Source of the DNA: Prevotella herbatica
GTDB taxonomy: Bacteria > Bacteroidota > Bacteroidia > Bacteroidales > Bacteroidaceae
Assembly (NCBI RefSeq): GCF_017347605.1
Contig: NZ_AP024484.1
Location: forward strand, 1,703,501 to 1,767,500
DNA length: 64,000 nt
Reading direction: 5' to 3'
Positions 1 through 8,228 of the stretch are shown piece by piece; within the stretch, counting starts at the first letter, position 1; every line of letters begins with the position of its first letter. The translations under genes were made by a program, and so were the position numbers. The notes below the pieces were generated by a model. It did not search any database and was not told the origin of the DNA. It saw nothing but the letters and a program-made list of their open reading frames with translations.

Positions 1-108
1 TGCATTGGAAATCTCACCTGTTACATGGAATTTCTTGTTGTTACAAGAAACCATACTCATTGCGGCAAGAGCTATTGCGGCAATTGAAAAGATCTTCGAT
101 ATCTTCAT
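1..108 (-). CDS. Lipoprotein, N-terminal fragment (gene runs off the window)
   Basis: Only the first 36 codons are in the window. The start codon is at 108-106 and reading runs leftward past base 1. The fragment shows a basic N-terminus, a hydrophobic stretch and a lipobox ending in MVSC with Cys22, so the product is probably an outer- or inner-membrane-anchored lipoprotein. The residues after the Cys (NNKKFHVTGEI) resemble the start of DUF4369/thioredoxin-family lipoproteins common in Bacteroidota. That family call is inference from a few residues. A consensus promoter lies directly upstream. Confidence 0.7.
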   Translation of the reverse strand, partial: MKISKIFSIAAIALAAMSMVSCNNKKFHVTGEISNA

Positions 109-136
109 TTCTGTAGCTTTTTCATGTTATGCTTTG

Positions 137-167
137 CAAAAGTACTGTAAATCGGCAGAAATACAAA
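137..167 (-). promoter_or_regulatory. Bacteroidota sigma-ABfr promoter for the lipoprotein gene
   Basis: On the minus strand there is TTTG (167-164), a 19-nt spacer and TACTTTTG (144-137), matching the TTTG-N19-21-TAnnTTTG consensus. The expected transcription start falls about 20 nt before the lipoprotein start codon. Confidence 0.7.
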
Positions 168-197
168 AAATATATTCATTTTTTATTTCTAAATTCT

Positions 198-1811
198 CTA
201 TTTTGTAACTCTGAACCAATCCACGTCTATCCATCCGCGGTTGTTCTTTCCCTCAGGTTCCTTGCTCACGAATCCTATTTTTGCACCTATCCATTTACCT
301 TCTTTCATTGTGAATATATTGCCAACATCGTGGAAATTCTTTCCGTCTGCACTCCATGCAAACTGACATTTTCCAGCGTTCACGCTCATTCTCATGTATA
401 TGTCTTCGTGTATTGCTGGCTGATAGTCTATTTTATCCTTTGCCGTTGCGTCAAGAGTTGCGATAATCTTACAGTCTTCGGCTGTTTCTTTGTCTGCGTT
501 CTTGCATGTTATCTGTTGCAGTTGGAACTTGTCGCCTACACGTTTTACCACAAGTGCTGAATAGTCAAGTCCCATCATGATGATTCCTCCCATTTGGTTC
601 TCGTTCTTTGCAGTTAGTCGCAACTTAGCAGTAGCCGTGAACTTATCTGCTGGAGTTTTTTGTAACAATAGGTTAGGAGTGTGCCATATAGTTTGGTTGC
701 TTTTATCATTGTATATTCTGAATACCCCAAAACTAGTAGGCATTCCAAATACGTCCTTATAGTTTGCGTGCCATTGCCATTGTTGCCCCATGATAGGGGA
801 ATTGAACTCATCGCTTTCCTGTGGATTTACGATGATGCTGCAATCTGATTTTGGCTTACGGAATTTTTCGTATGGTGTACCATTCTTTCCCATGATAGGC
901 CAACCTGTCGACCAGTCTACTGGTTGCAGGTGTACGACTCTTCCGTATGCTCCTTTATCTTGAAAGTGCATAAACCAATCCTCACCTTGTGACGTATGAA
1001 CCCAACCACCTTGATGAGGTCCGTTGATATTGGTTTTCCCTTGGCTCAGTACCACCTTACTTTCATAAGGACCGTAGGGTGATTTAGAACGCATTGCCAA
1101 CTGGAAACCTGTTGGTACACCACCAGCCGGACACATAATCCAATACCATCCGTTGCGTTTGTAAAACTTCGGTCCTTCGCAAGTGCGGTTTTCGTTTCCG
1201 TTTCCGTCAAACACGATGACTGGTTTTCCTATAGCACGAGTACCATCTGCCGAAAGTTCTCTTACCGTCAGTATTGAGGCGAAGTTATTACGGCTGTTAG
1301 CCCATCCGTTTACTAGATAGCAGCGCCCGTCTTCATCCCATAGTGGGGTCGTGTCTATTAATCCTTTACCCTTTATCACGCATACTGGTTCGTCCCATTT
1401 ACCCGAAGGGTCTTTTGTTTTAACCATGAACACGCCATAGTCTGGATCTCCCCAGTATATATAATATTCTCCGTTATGGAATCTTATGCTTGGTGCCCAA
1501 ACGCCCATGCCGTGTGCCGGCTTGCTGAATACGGAGTCTGGTTCAAGTTGATCAACGGCGTGCCCGATTATTTCCCAGTTCACGAGGTCGCGTGAGTGCA
1601 ATATCGGAAGTCCAGGGATACAATTAAATGAACTTGCTGTGAGGTAATAGTCATTCCCAACAGCAATCACATCAGGGTCACTGTAATCGGCGTTTATGAC
1701 AGGGTTTGTGTATGTTCCGTCTCCGTTGTCGGGACTCCATACTTGTGATTTGTATTGTGCCATCATCATTGAAGGCAGCCAAATCATCATTGCCAAAAGT
1801 TCTTTTTTCAT
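198..1811 (-). CDS. GH43 family glycosidase (beta-xylosidase / arabinofuranosidase type), secreted
   Basis: The 537-residue product starts with a signal peptide (about residues 1-19, ending MMMAQ). A five-bladed GH43 propeller follows at about residues 35-330. Candidate catalytic residues are visible: Asp45 in SDPD (general base), Asp153 in LIDTT (pKa modulator) and Glu212 in CEGPKF (general acid). The C-terminal part (about 350-537) reads as the beta-sandwich (concanavalin-A-like) domain common in xylosidase/arabinosidase members. GH43 enzymes remove xylose or arabinose from hemicellulose or pectin side chains. The subfamily and substrate cannot be fixed from sequence alone. The gene lies 58 nt after the hydrolase gene on the same strand, with no promoter consensus between them, so they are probably co-transcribed. 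Confidence 0.88.
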   Translation of the reverse strand: MKKELLAMMIWLPSMMMAQYKSQVWSPDNGDGTYTNPVINADYSDPDVIAVGNDYYLTASSFNCIPGLPILHSRDLVNWEIIGHAVDQLEPDSVFSKPAHGMGVWAPSIRFHNGEYYIYWGDPDYGVFMVKTKDPSGKWDEPVCVIKGKGLIDTTPLWDEDGRCYLVNGWANSRNNFASILTVRELSADGTRAIGKPVIVFDGNGNENRTCEGPKFYKRNGWYWIMCPAGGVPTGFQLAMRSKSPYGPYESKVVLSQGKTNINGPHQGGWVHTSQGEDWFMHFQDKGAYGRVVHLQPVDWSTGWPIMGKNGTPYEKFRKPKSDCSIIVNPQESDEFNSPIMGQQWQWHANYKDVFGMPTSFGVFRIYNDKSNQTIWHTPNLLLQKTPADKFTATAKLRLTAKNENQMGGIIMMGLDYSALVVKRVGDKFQLQQITCKNADKETAEDCKIIATLDATAKDKIDYQPAIHEDIYMRMSVNAGKCQFAWSADGKNFHDVGNIFTMKEGKWIGAKIGFVSKEPEGKNNRGWIDVDWFRVTK

Positions 1812-1869
1812 GTCTTGTCTTAGTTATAGTTTTTAAGTTGTATAGTTGTTTGTTTCAAATGGGCATATC

Positions 1870-3108
1870 TTATTTCAGAGAATTAATCCATTTTGCCATA
1901 TCGCTTAGTACTTCTGGTGAAATCGTTTCCTCTATTGCACGATATTCACTTATGGCTCCTGTTGTGCAATGTTGGAATAGATGGTTTAGTGATGGATATT
2001 CACGAATAAAATTGTATCGACTTTCATGAAGATTCTTTTTTATTCCAGCTAAGTTTAACGATGAAATCACTTGAAAGTCCTTGTCGCCGTCGATAGCCAT
2101 AACAGGACATCTTGTCGCAGCGATGTCGGCAGCAGGATCATAATCAATGAAATAGTTTAGCCAAGGTGACTTTTGAAACGTTGTGCTTATTCTGAATTGT
2201 AGGGTAGTAAGTCTTTTAGTTTGTCCTGCTAGTTCCATAGCCTTGTTGGTTTGTGCCGTAAGAGCAGTGTCACCTTTGGCTCCGATACCAGCCATACTTA
2301 TAACGAAGTCAACTTTATCTTTTGCTCCAAGCATAAACGCTATCGAACCGCCTTCACTATGGCCGAGCACTCCAACCTTGCCGAATTTCTTTGTAGATTT
2401 TAGATAGGCAATACCAGCTTCTGCGTCACGTGCAAAGTCTTTAGTTGTAGCATTCTTTACGTCACCGCCTTTTGATTCACCGAAACTACGGTCATCATAT
2501 CTTAGTGTAGCGATACCGTTACGAGCTAAATAATCAGCAATCACAAGGAAAGGTTTATGGTCAAACACTTCCTCGTCTCTGTTTTCAAGACCACTTCCTG
2601 TTACCATAAGCATCACGGGAGTCTTACCTTTTTGGTAGTTTATAGGATAGCAGATTGTTCCTGCAAGTATAGCTTTGTCCGTGGCATTCGTAAAAGTAAC
2701 GTCTTCTGTTTTATAAGGGTATGGCTTTGCAGGATTTTGCGGTCTATTTAGCTTCTCCTCACCTCGTTTAAGATTAAGAGGGAAATTATATCCCATTTGA
2801 GAGAATCCACCAATTATTTCATCTCCTTTCAAGCGACCTTTGAAAGAAGCACCTAAATTAGTGATACTTATTGCAATTGAATCTGCCGAACAATAATCTA
2901 CTTTTGCCGGAATATCACTTGCCCCTTGGTCAGGGCTGTCCAGTGACGAAGTAGTATTTCCATTTGAATCATGGTTTACATGGATAACGATTGTAAGAGT
3001 TTGTGCACCAGCATTTAGTTTACCTGTCCAAACACCATCTATTCTGTTTTGTGCATAAGATGTTGTAACGAATAGCATGATTGCTATTACAGATAATAAT
3101 TTTTTCAT
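1870..3108 (-). CDS. Secreted alpha/beta hydrolase (acyl esterase/peptidase-like)
   Basis: The 412-residue product has a signal peptide (about 1-19, TTSYAQ). A small beta-rich N-terminal domain (about 21-130) precedes an alpha/beta-hydrolase fold. The nucleophile elbow GHSEGG places the catalytic Ser at 251, with a candidate acid in the DGDKD segment and His in PSLNHLF near the C-terminus. This layout is typical of Bacteroidota periplasmic serine hydrolases that deacylate polysaccharides. The substrate is unknown. It probably forms an operon with the downstream GH43, which suggests removal of acetyl or feruloyl groups from the same glycan (inference). Confidence 0.8.
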   Translation of the reverse strand: MKKLLSVIAIMLFVTTSYAQNRIDGVWTGKLNAGAQTLTIVIHVNHDSNGNTTSSLDSPDQGASDIPAKVDYCSADSIAISITNLGASFKGRLKGDEIIGGFSQMGYNFPLNLKRGEEKLNRPQNPAKPYPYKTEDVTFTNATDKAILAGTICYPINYQKGKTPVMLMVTGSGLENRDEEVFDHKPFLVIADYLARNGIATLRYDDRSFGESKGGDVKNATTKDFARDAEAGIAYLKSTKKFGKVGVLGHSEGGSIAFMLGAKDKVDFVISMAGIGAKGDTALTAQTNKAMELAGQTKRLTTLQFRISTTFQKSPWLNYFIDYDPAADIAATRCPVMAIDGDKDFQVISSLNLAGIKKNLHESRYNFIREYPSLNHLFQHCTTGAISEYRAIEETISPEVLSDMAKWINSLK

Positions 3109-3525
3109 GAAATCAAGGTTTTAAACTTTACAATGCAAATATATATAATTATATTCATAAAAGGAAATAAAAATACATTTTCTGCATTTAACAACTGATT
3201 TTATCATCATAAAATGAGAGACATACTCGAATCAGTAAAAGTCTCTATTTTCTTTTCGATACAGCATATTGATTGGTTATTTCCATTTTGGAAACAACCA
3301 TATCTTTCCGCGTGAAGCAAAAAGAAAATATGTGAGGAATGAAGAAAACAACAAAACGGTCGTTCTCGGGGAAAGAATTCGATATTAATATGCTGCTAAA
3401 GTGAGTGTAGAAATATGTTGTTTTAAACAATATGAGATAATTCGATATTTTTTTAAGGGTGGAATAGGGGTAACTGATATGATAGATGTTCTATAAGTAT
3501 AACAAAACAATTTTTATAATAAACA
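3109..3525. other. Intergenic region between divergent genes, no gene seen
   Basis: This is 417 bp of AT-rich sequence separating the divergent hydrolase and repeat-protein genes. Apart from the -7 box at 3136-3143 I see no RNA gene or convincing small ORF. No TAnnTTTG box was found close upstream of the plus-strand gene at 3526. That gene may therefore depend on a different sigma factor, possibly the ECF factor encoded just downstream (inference). Confidence 0.5.
3136..3143 (-). promoter_or_regulatory. Candidate -7 box for the hydrolase-GH43 unit
   Basis: TATATTTG on the minus strand matches TAnnTTTG and lies 28 nt before the hydrolase start codon. No TTTG is seen at the expected -33 distance, so support is partial. 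Confidence 0.4.
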
Positions 3526-4584
3526 ATGAAGACAATAAAAGGAATAAGCATTTTGTTTTTGGCAGTATTAGCCAGTTTTAATACAAATGCGCAAGAAAAG
3601 AAGACAGTGCAAGTGTCATTTATTTATCCGGTTGGGACAGCTGGAACTAATTCTGTAGATTATAAGAATAACTTTTCGTTCAACATTATCGGTGGATTAA
3701 ATGGTGGCGTAAACGGATTTGAATTTGGATCTGTAGCAAATATTAATGAAGGAGATGTGAACGGATGTCAAATATCGGGAGTTTGCAATGTAACATCAGG
3801 CAATAATAGGGGAGGAATTATTTCGGGAGTATGCAATATGGCGTCTGGAGATAGTAAAGGACTCCTCGTGTCTGGAGTTGCAAATTTGACAAAGGGACAA
3901 TCTACTGGCGTAGAAATCTCCGGTGTAGCAAATGTCTCGGATTCACATAAAGGATTACAGTTGTCTACAATCAATCTTGTTAAGAATAATTTATATGGAA
4001 GTCAAATAGGCGTAGTGAATTATGCTAAAAAGGGGAAAGGAATTCAAATTGGCGTTGTAAATGTTTGTGATGCCGATGATGATGTTATCCCGATTGGTCT
4101 CTTCAATGTAGTTAAAAATGGATATTATGCTTTCGAAGTTTCTACCAATGAACTCTTTATTACAAGCTTATCCTATAAGATGGGCAAAGAAAAGTTTCAT
4201 ACCATATTCAGAGCTGGCATTGGCGAGCACAATGATAAGTCGGTGTTTAGTACAGGATTGGGTTTTGGATCAATTATTCCTATAAAGGACAATCATAAAT
4301 TAAATATGGAACTGATTTGCGATGCTCTTCATTACAACTGGAAATGGGGAGACAACAAAATGAATTTATTAAACCAATTCAATTTGAATTATCAATATCA
4401 GGTAACAAAGCATCTCGGAATAAAGGTAGGACCTAGTTTCAAGACATTTGTCACTAATCAAAAAGAAAACGGAGAATTTGCTAGTGTAATTAAAATGCCG
4501 CATACACTATTTGAACATAGCGGAAGCAAATATAGAGTTGCTGGTTGGATCGGTTTTAATGCAGGAATGGTATTTTCTCTTTAA
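3526..4584 (+). CDS. Exported repeat protein with GxxISGVxN repeats and C-terminal barrel-like domain
   Basis: The 352-residue product has a signal peptide (1-22, ending FNTNAQ). From about residue 55 to 195 it carries imperfect repeats of roughly 16-20 residues built on G-x-x-(I/V)-S-G-V-x-N. They resemble the LA_2272-type surface repeats and look like a beta-solenoid or a run of short strands. Residues about 196-352 form a strand-rich domain with alternating aromatic residues, which may sit in the outer membrane. The whole protein aligns by eye with residues about 240-613 of the last gene in this locus. It is followed by the ECF sigma factor gene, which has its own -7 box. Function is unknown. 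A surface sensor or ligand-binding partner for the sigma/anti-sigma system is my inference. Confidence 0.7.
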   Translation: MKTIKGISILFLAVLASFNTNAQEKKTVQVSFIYPVGTAGTNSVDYKNNFSFNIIGGLNGGVNGFEFGSVANINEGDVNGCQISGVCNVTSGNNRGGIISGVCNMASGDSKGLLVSGVANLTKGQSTGVEISGVANVSDSHKGLQLSTINLVKNNLYGSQIGVVNYAKKGKGIQIGVVNVCDADDDVIPIGLFNVVKNGYYAFEVSTNELFITSLSYKMGKEKFHTIFRAGIGEHNDKSVFSTGLGFGSIIPIKDNHKLNMELICDALHYNWKWGDNKMNLLNQFNLNYQYQVTKHLGIKVGPSFKTFVTNQKENGEFASVIKMPHTLFEHSGSKYRVAGWIGFNAGMVFSL

Positions 4585-4612
4585 AAAGTAAGTTAGTATT
4601 AAAAAAAGTATA

Positions 4613-4620
4613 TATCTTTG
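4613..4620 (+). promoter_or_regulatory. Candidate -7 box for the sigma factor gene
   Basis: TATCTTTG matches TAnnTTTG, with its last base 25 nt before the GTG start at 4646. A transcript starting just downstream would include that GTG. No -33 TTTG is seen at the correct distance. Confidence 0.4.
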
Positions 4621-4645
4621 TTGAAAATTAAATAACAACTTAATC

Positions 4646-5203
4646 GTGACTTTTCCAAATACTTGGCATACGAAGGAGGGATTCGAAATACTGTTTATGC
4701 AGCATTACGAACCCCTTTGCAACTTTGTGTTCGGTATACTCAAGGATTACGACGCAAGTGAAGATGTTATTCAAGAACTTTTTGTTAAATTTTGGGAAAA
4801 GCGGAATGTTCTTCCTGATGACCTTTCGATAAAAGCGTATATGTATCGTGCGGCACGAAATATGGCGCTGAATCATCTAAAACATTTCGATATTAAGAAA
4901 GATTTTAATATCTTTAATAAGGCAAGCATATCTGATGCCGAACAGAGTGTTGGTAATCCTGCAGAGACTAGTGAATTGCAAGAGATGATTTTTCAAGCAG
5001 TAAATGAATTGCCAACAGAGCGTAAAAAAATCTTTTTGATGAGTCGTGAAGATGGACTGAAATATAAAGAAATTGCAGCAGAATTAAATATCTCTGTTAA
5101 GACGGTTGAAAATCAGATGGGAAAGGCTCTGTCAACACTACGAAAGGAATTATCAGATTATTTGCCTGCGATAATCATTGCAATTTGTATAGGAATAAAA
5201 TGA
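4646..5203 (+). CDS. ECF-type RNA polymerase sigma factor (FecI-like)
   Basis: The 185-residue product belongs to the Bacteroidota sigma-70 expansion family. Region 2 is visible at about residues 17-55 (YEPLCNFVF, then DVIQELFVKFWEKR). Region 4 is at about 110-165 (LPTERKKIFLMSREDGLKY, then the helix-turn-helix AAELNISVKTVENQ). The C-terminus carries an unusual hydrophobic tail (PAIIIAICIGIK). The start is a GTG. The next in-frame ATG would remove part of region 2, so GTG is preferred. It directs RNA polymerase to target promoters when released by the FecR-like protein encoded 78 bp downstream. Confidence 0.9.
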   Translation: MTFPNTWHTKEGFEILFMQHYEPLCNFVFGILKDYDASEDVIQELFVKFWEKRNVLPDDLSIKAYMYRAARNMALNHLKHFDIKKDFNIFNKASISDAEQSVGNPAETSELQEMIFQAVNELPTERKKIFLMSREDGLKYKEIAAELNISVKTVENQMGKALSTLRKELSDYLPAIIIAICIGIK

Positions 5204-5281
5204 AAGTATAGAAACTATAATGTGATATTTTAAATGTAACATAACTGATAAAATAGAATTTTGAATAGATAACAATTAAAA

Positions 5282-6283
5282 ATGAAAGACCAATATCCAC
5301 ATATTGACGAGATTGCTATCGCGAAATACCTTTCGGGTGAAGCCAATGCGATAGAAATAAAAGCACTAATGGATTGGGTGGAATCTTCTGATGAAAATTT
5401 GGAGGAATTTATCCGATATGAGAAACTGTGGTTTGAGTCATCTGTTCATAAACCTTTTAACGCTCAAAAAGCGTGGTCAAAAGTCAACCGTCGCATTTCG
5501 CAGAAGAAACGTCGTTTTAATCTATATTATCTTACTGCTGCTGCCGCAGCTATAATTATAATTATTGTTGTTTCAGTCCCATTCTTCAATACGAAAACCG
5601 CTGCTTCTTCACCAGAATTTGCTGTAGCAAGTGCCAACAGTACATTACTATCTACATTGCCGGATGGTTCTTCGGCATTGCTTTCAAAGCATTCAAAAAT
5701 TGAATATACCTTTGATACTCAAAAACAAATTCGCTTAACAAAACTTTCTGGAAAAGCTTTTTTTAATGTAAAAAGAGATATAAAACATCGCTTTATTGTT
5801 GAGGCTAATCGTGGTGGAGTGGAAGTCTTAGGTACAAAATTCTCTGTAGACGAGATGAAAAATAAAGACGTGAAGGTCTATGTCTTGTCGGGAAGGGTTA
5901 AAGTCTTCTTGGCTCGTGCTCACAAAGATACTTTATCGTTGATCATTACCAACGGTGAAAAAGCTGTGATCAAGGCAAGTAGTGATACGATTATTAAGCA
6001 AACAAAAAAGACATTGGTTTTTCATTCCACCAATCAAATATTTAAAGTCCACAAGACAATTACTTTTAATAATAAAGATCTGTCAACGATCGTGGCTAAG
6101 TTAGAAAGAAGTTATTCTGCAAACATAAAAATAGATGATGCTGTGGATAAAGAACTACGTTTTTCTTCTTCATTCAAAGACAATTCTTTGAATGAAATAT
6201 TGACGGTTATCACACAAACATTGAATCTTGATTACACCAAAAAAGGAAATGTGTATTATATAACGAATGGAAACGATGAATAG
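5282..6283 (+). CDS. FecR-family anti-sigma factor / transmembrane signal transducer
   Basis: The 333-residue product has a cytoplasmic helical N-terminus (1-78) that would hold the ECF sigma factor. One membrane segment follows (about 80-102, rich in Ala and Ile). The periplasmic FecR beta-domain (about 125-225) comes next, and then a C-terminal DUF4974-type domain (about 260-330, including the segment KDLSTIVAKLERSYSANIKI). In known systems the C-terminal part contacts the STN domain of an outer-membrane receptor. Here the only STN domain nearby is on the following gene, whose start overlaps the end of this one. That indicates translational coupling and a direct functional partnership. Confidence 0.9.
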   Translation: MKDQYPHIDEIAIAKYLSGEANAIEIKALMDWVESSDENLEEFIRYEKLWFESSVHKPFNAQKAWSKVNRRISQKKRRFNLYYLTAAAAAIIIIIVVSVPFFNTKTAASSPEFAVASANSTLLSTLPDGSSALLSKHSKIEYTFDTQKQIRLTKLSGKAFFNVKRDIKHRFIVEANRGGVEVLGTKFSVDEMKNKDVKVYVLSGRVKVFLARAHKDTLSLIITNGEKAVIKASSDTIIKQTKKTLVFHSTNQIFKVHKTITFNNKDLSTIVAKLERSYSANIKIDDAVDKELRFSSSFKDNSLNEILTVITQTLNLDYTKKGNVYYITNGNDE

Positions 6284-8108
6284 TAAAATTAGATATTGTC
6301 TGTTGATATTGATGTTGGCTCTTGTAGCACAAAACTCCTCTTCACAAGTTGATTTGCACCGCAAAATATCTATCAATGTGCAAAACTTGTTTATCCCACA
6401 AACTTTGCATGTTATAGAGCAAGGGTATAATTTTTTCTTTGCGTATAATTCAAGGCAAATCCCTGCTTATGACAGAGTTACGATGAACGAAAGAAATATA
6501 GCGCTGAAAAAGGCATTGGATAAAATCTTGTCAAACCGTTTTGCTTACACGACCATCGGGAACCATGTTATTTTACGTTTGAAAGGAATAAACACAGAAT
6601 CAGAAGATTTTATTATTTTAGGAGTTGTGAGAAACTCAGATGGGCTTCCTTTGGATTCTGCCGTTGTGTATGCTGTTAAAGAAAACAAAGCTGCTATCAC
6701 AAATAATGATGGAGCATTTCATCTTAGGCTGAAAGAACCAACACAATACATCCATATAAGTTGCCCCGATTATGTAGACACACTTTTGATTGCAGAAACA
6801 TTGAATAACGAGAAAGTAATTAAACTGTGTCGAAAAGATATTAGTACAAAACCATCACCTTCCGAAATTCAGGCATTGGACGTGTCATCCTCTCAAAAAC
6901 GATTTGAAAAATTATCATTAGTTCGGAATTTAGTTCCGCAATCGGCATTATATCTTAATAGGTTAGTAAATACGATTCGTTCAATACCTGTTCAGGTATC
7001 CTTTTTGCCAGGTCTGGGCTCGCAGCAATTAACCAAGGGCTTAAATGTGAATCGTTTCTCTTTAAATATTTTAGCCGGTTATTCAAAAGGTGTAACTGGC
7101 TTTGAAATCGGAGGTCTTGCCAATATCACAGAGAGTAATGTCAAGGGTGGACAAGTAGCAGGTTTAGTCAATGTCGTAAATGGACAGATCAATGGTTTGC
7201 AACTTGCCGGTATTTTCAATTATACCTTCAGCAAAGTCACTGGTGCACAAATTTCTGGAATCGGGAATATTAGCAATCATAATGTAGAAGGTTTGCAGCT
7301 TGCTGGTATTTCCAATAATAACAAAGGGGCTATCAACGGCGCGCAAATCAGTGGTGTTTTGAATACCAATTTGCGTAAAATAACAGGTTTGCAATTAGCT
7401 GGTATAGCTAATATTCAAGTTGACAAAATAACAGGCTGTCAGCTTTCTGGTATTTATGGACTCGCTTCGGATATCAATGGTGTGCAACTTTCTGGAATCA
7501 TGAGCCAAACTACTCATGATGTTTCTGGTGTGCAGGTTAGTTCGATTTTAAACAAAGCAAGAAAGTTGAATGGTTTACAGTTCGGACTTGTTAATATTGC
7601 AGATACGATTGAAAACGGAGTCCAAGTCGGTTTGTTCAATTTTGTCAAAAATGGATATCGAGCTTTGGAATTTACAAAAGATGAAACCTACTACTGCAAT
7701 TTTATGTATAAAACAGGAGGCAAAAAGCTCTATTCTATTCTGGATGCTGGAATAGGGAAAGATAAAGTAGGCGTTGGATACGGTGTCGGATTTATCCAAC
7801 CAATTTATAAAAGATTATCTGTAAACATTGATGCCATTTATAGTGCGTTGCTTGCTACAAATTCTTCCGATATATATCAAGGGAATCTAATGAATTTTCG
7901 ATTGGGTCTCAATTATCGTCTTGAGAAACATTTGACATTGACAGGCGGCTTGTCTTTCAATCAATATGATCCCGATAAAGAGAATGAAAGAAGTGGTTCT
8001 GCGGGTAAAATATCATTCACAGGAAACAGCAGCAGTATGATCTCGCAAGCTTTCCAGAACAATAAGAAAGCAATGTGGTTCGGGTGGTTCTTTGGCGTGA
8101 AATTTTAA
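6276..8108 (+). CDS. STN + carboxypeptidase-regulatory domain protein fused to GxQxSGxxN repeat barrel
   Basis: An ATG at 6267 gives 613 residues. The ATG at 6276 gives 610 and the cleaner signal peptide MNSKIRYCLLILMLALVAQ. In the longer numbering the domains are: an STN (secretin/TonB short N-terminal) domain at about 33-106, a carboxypeptidase-D regulatory-like beta-sandwich at about 116-190, about eleven repeats of roughly 20 residues on the pattern G-x-Q-(I/L)-(S/A)-G-I-x-N at about 262-460, and a strand-rich C-terminal domain at about 460-613. From residue 240 onward it is a paralogue of the first protein of the locus. STN plus regulatory domain is the signalling module of TonB receptors, but here no plug or TonB barrel follows. 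It overlaps the FecR gene and is very likely its outer-membrane partner. Confidence 0.75.
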   Translation: MNSKIRYCLLILMLALVAQNSSSQVDLHRKISINVQNLFIPQTLHVIEQGYNFFFAYNSRQIPAYDRVTMNERNIALKKALDKILSNRFAYTTIGNHVILRLKGINTESEDFIILGVVRNSDGLPLDSAVVYAVKENKAAITNNDGAFHLRLKEPTQYIHISCPDYVDTLLIAETLNNEKVIKLCRKDISTKPSPSEIQALDVSSSQKRFEKLSLVRNLVPQSALYLNRLVNTIRSIPVQVSFLPGLGSQQLTKGLNVNRFSLNILAGYSKGVTGFEIGGLANITESNVKGGQVAGLVNVVNGQINGLQLAGIFNYTFSKVTGAQISGIGNISNHNVEGLQLAGISNNNKGAINGAQISGVLNTNLRKITGLQLAGIANIQVDKITGCQLSGIYGLASDINGVQLSGIMSQTTHDVSGVQVSSILNKARKLNGLQFGLVNIADTIENGVQVGLFNFVKNGYRALEFTKDETYYCNFMYKTGGKKLYSILDAGIGKDKVGVGYGVGFIQPIYKRLSVNIDAIYSALLATNSSDIYQGNLMNFRLGLNYRLEKHLTLTGGLSFNQYDPDKENERSGSAGKISFTGNSSSMISQAFQNNKKAMWFGWFFGVKF

Positions 8109-8143
8109 ACATCCCTCACCGTTTAGATCTTTTTTCATCAGTA

Positions 8144-8168
8144 CATGAGCAACTTATAGTTGCTCATG
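8144..8168. terminator. Hairpin between convergent genes
   Basis: A perfect 10-bp stem (CATGAGCAAC / GTTGCTCATG) with a 5-nt loop lies between the convergent repeat-barrel and esterase genes. It has no long T tract on either side, so intrinsic termination is plausible but not certain. Confidence 0.5.
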
Positions 8169-8228
8169 ATTTCACGATTGATTGTAAACGGGTAGCTTGT
8201 TCTGTGATGATTTTACCTATCCATTAGA

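Noticed and set aside
5..208. Plus-strand open frame at the left edge
   Set aside because: It lies antisense to a clear lipoprotein start and its promoter, and has no family features.
3245..3430. Minus-strand open frame in the 3.1-3.5 kb gap
   Set aside because: No promoter box, no family resemblance and composition like the surrounding AT-rich spacer.
4640..4876. Minus-strand frame overlapping the sigma factor
   Set aside because: It is antisense to conserved sigma region 2. The sigma reading is clearly the real gene.
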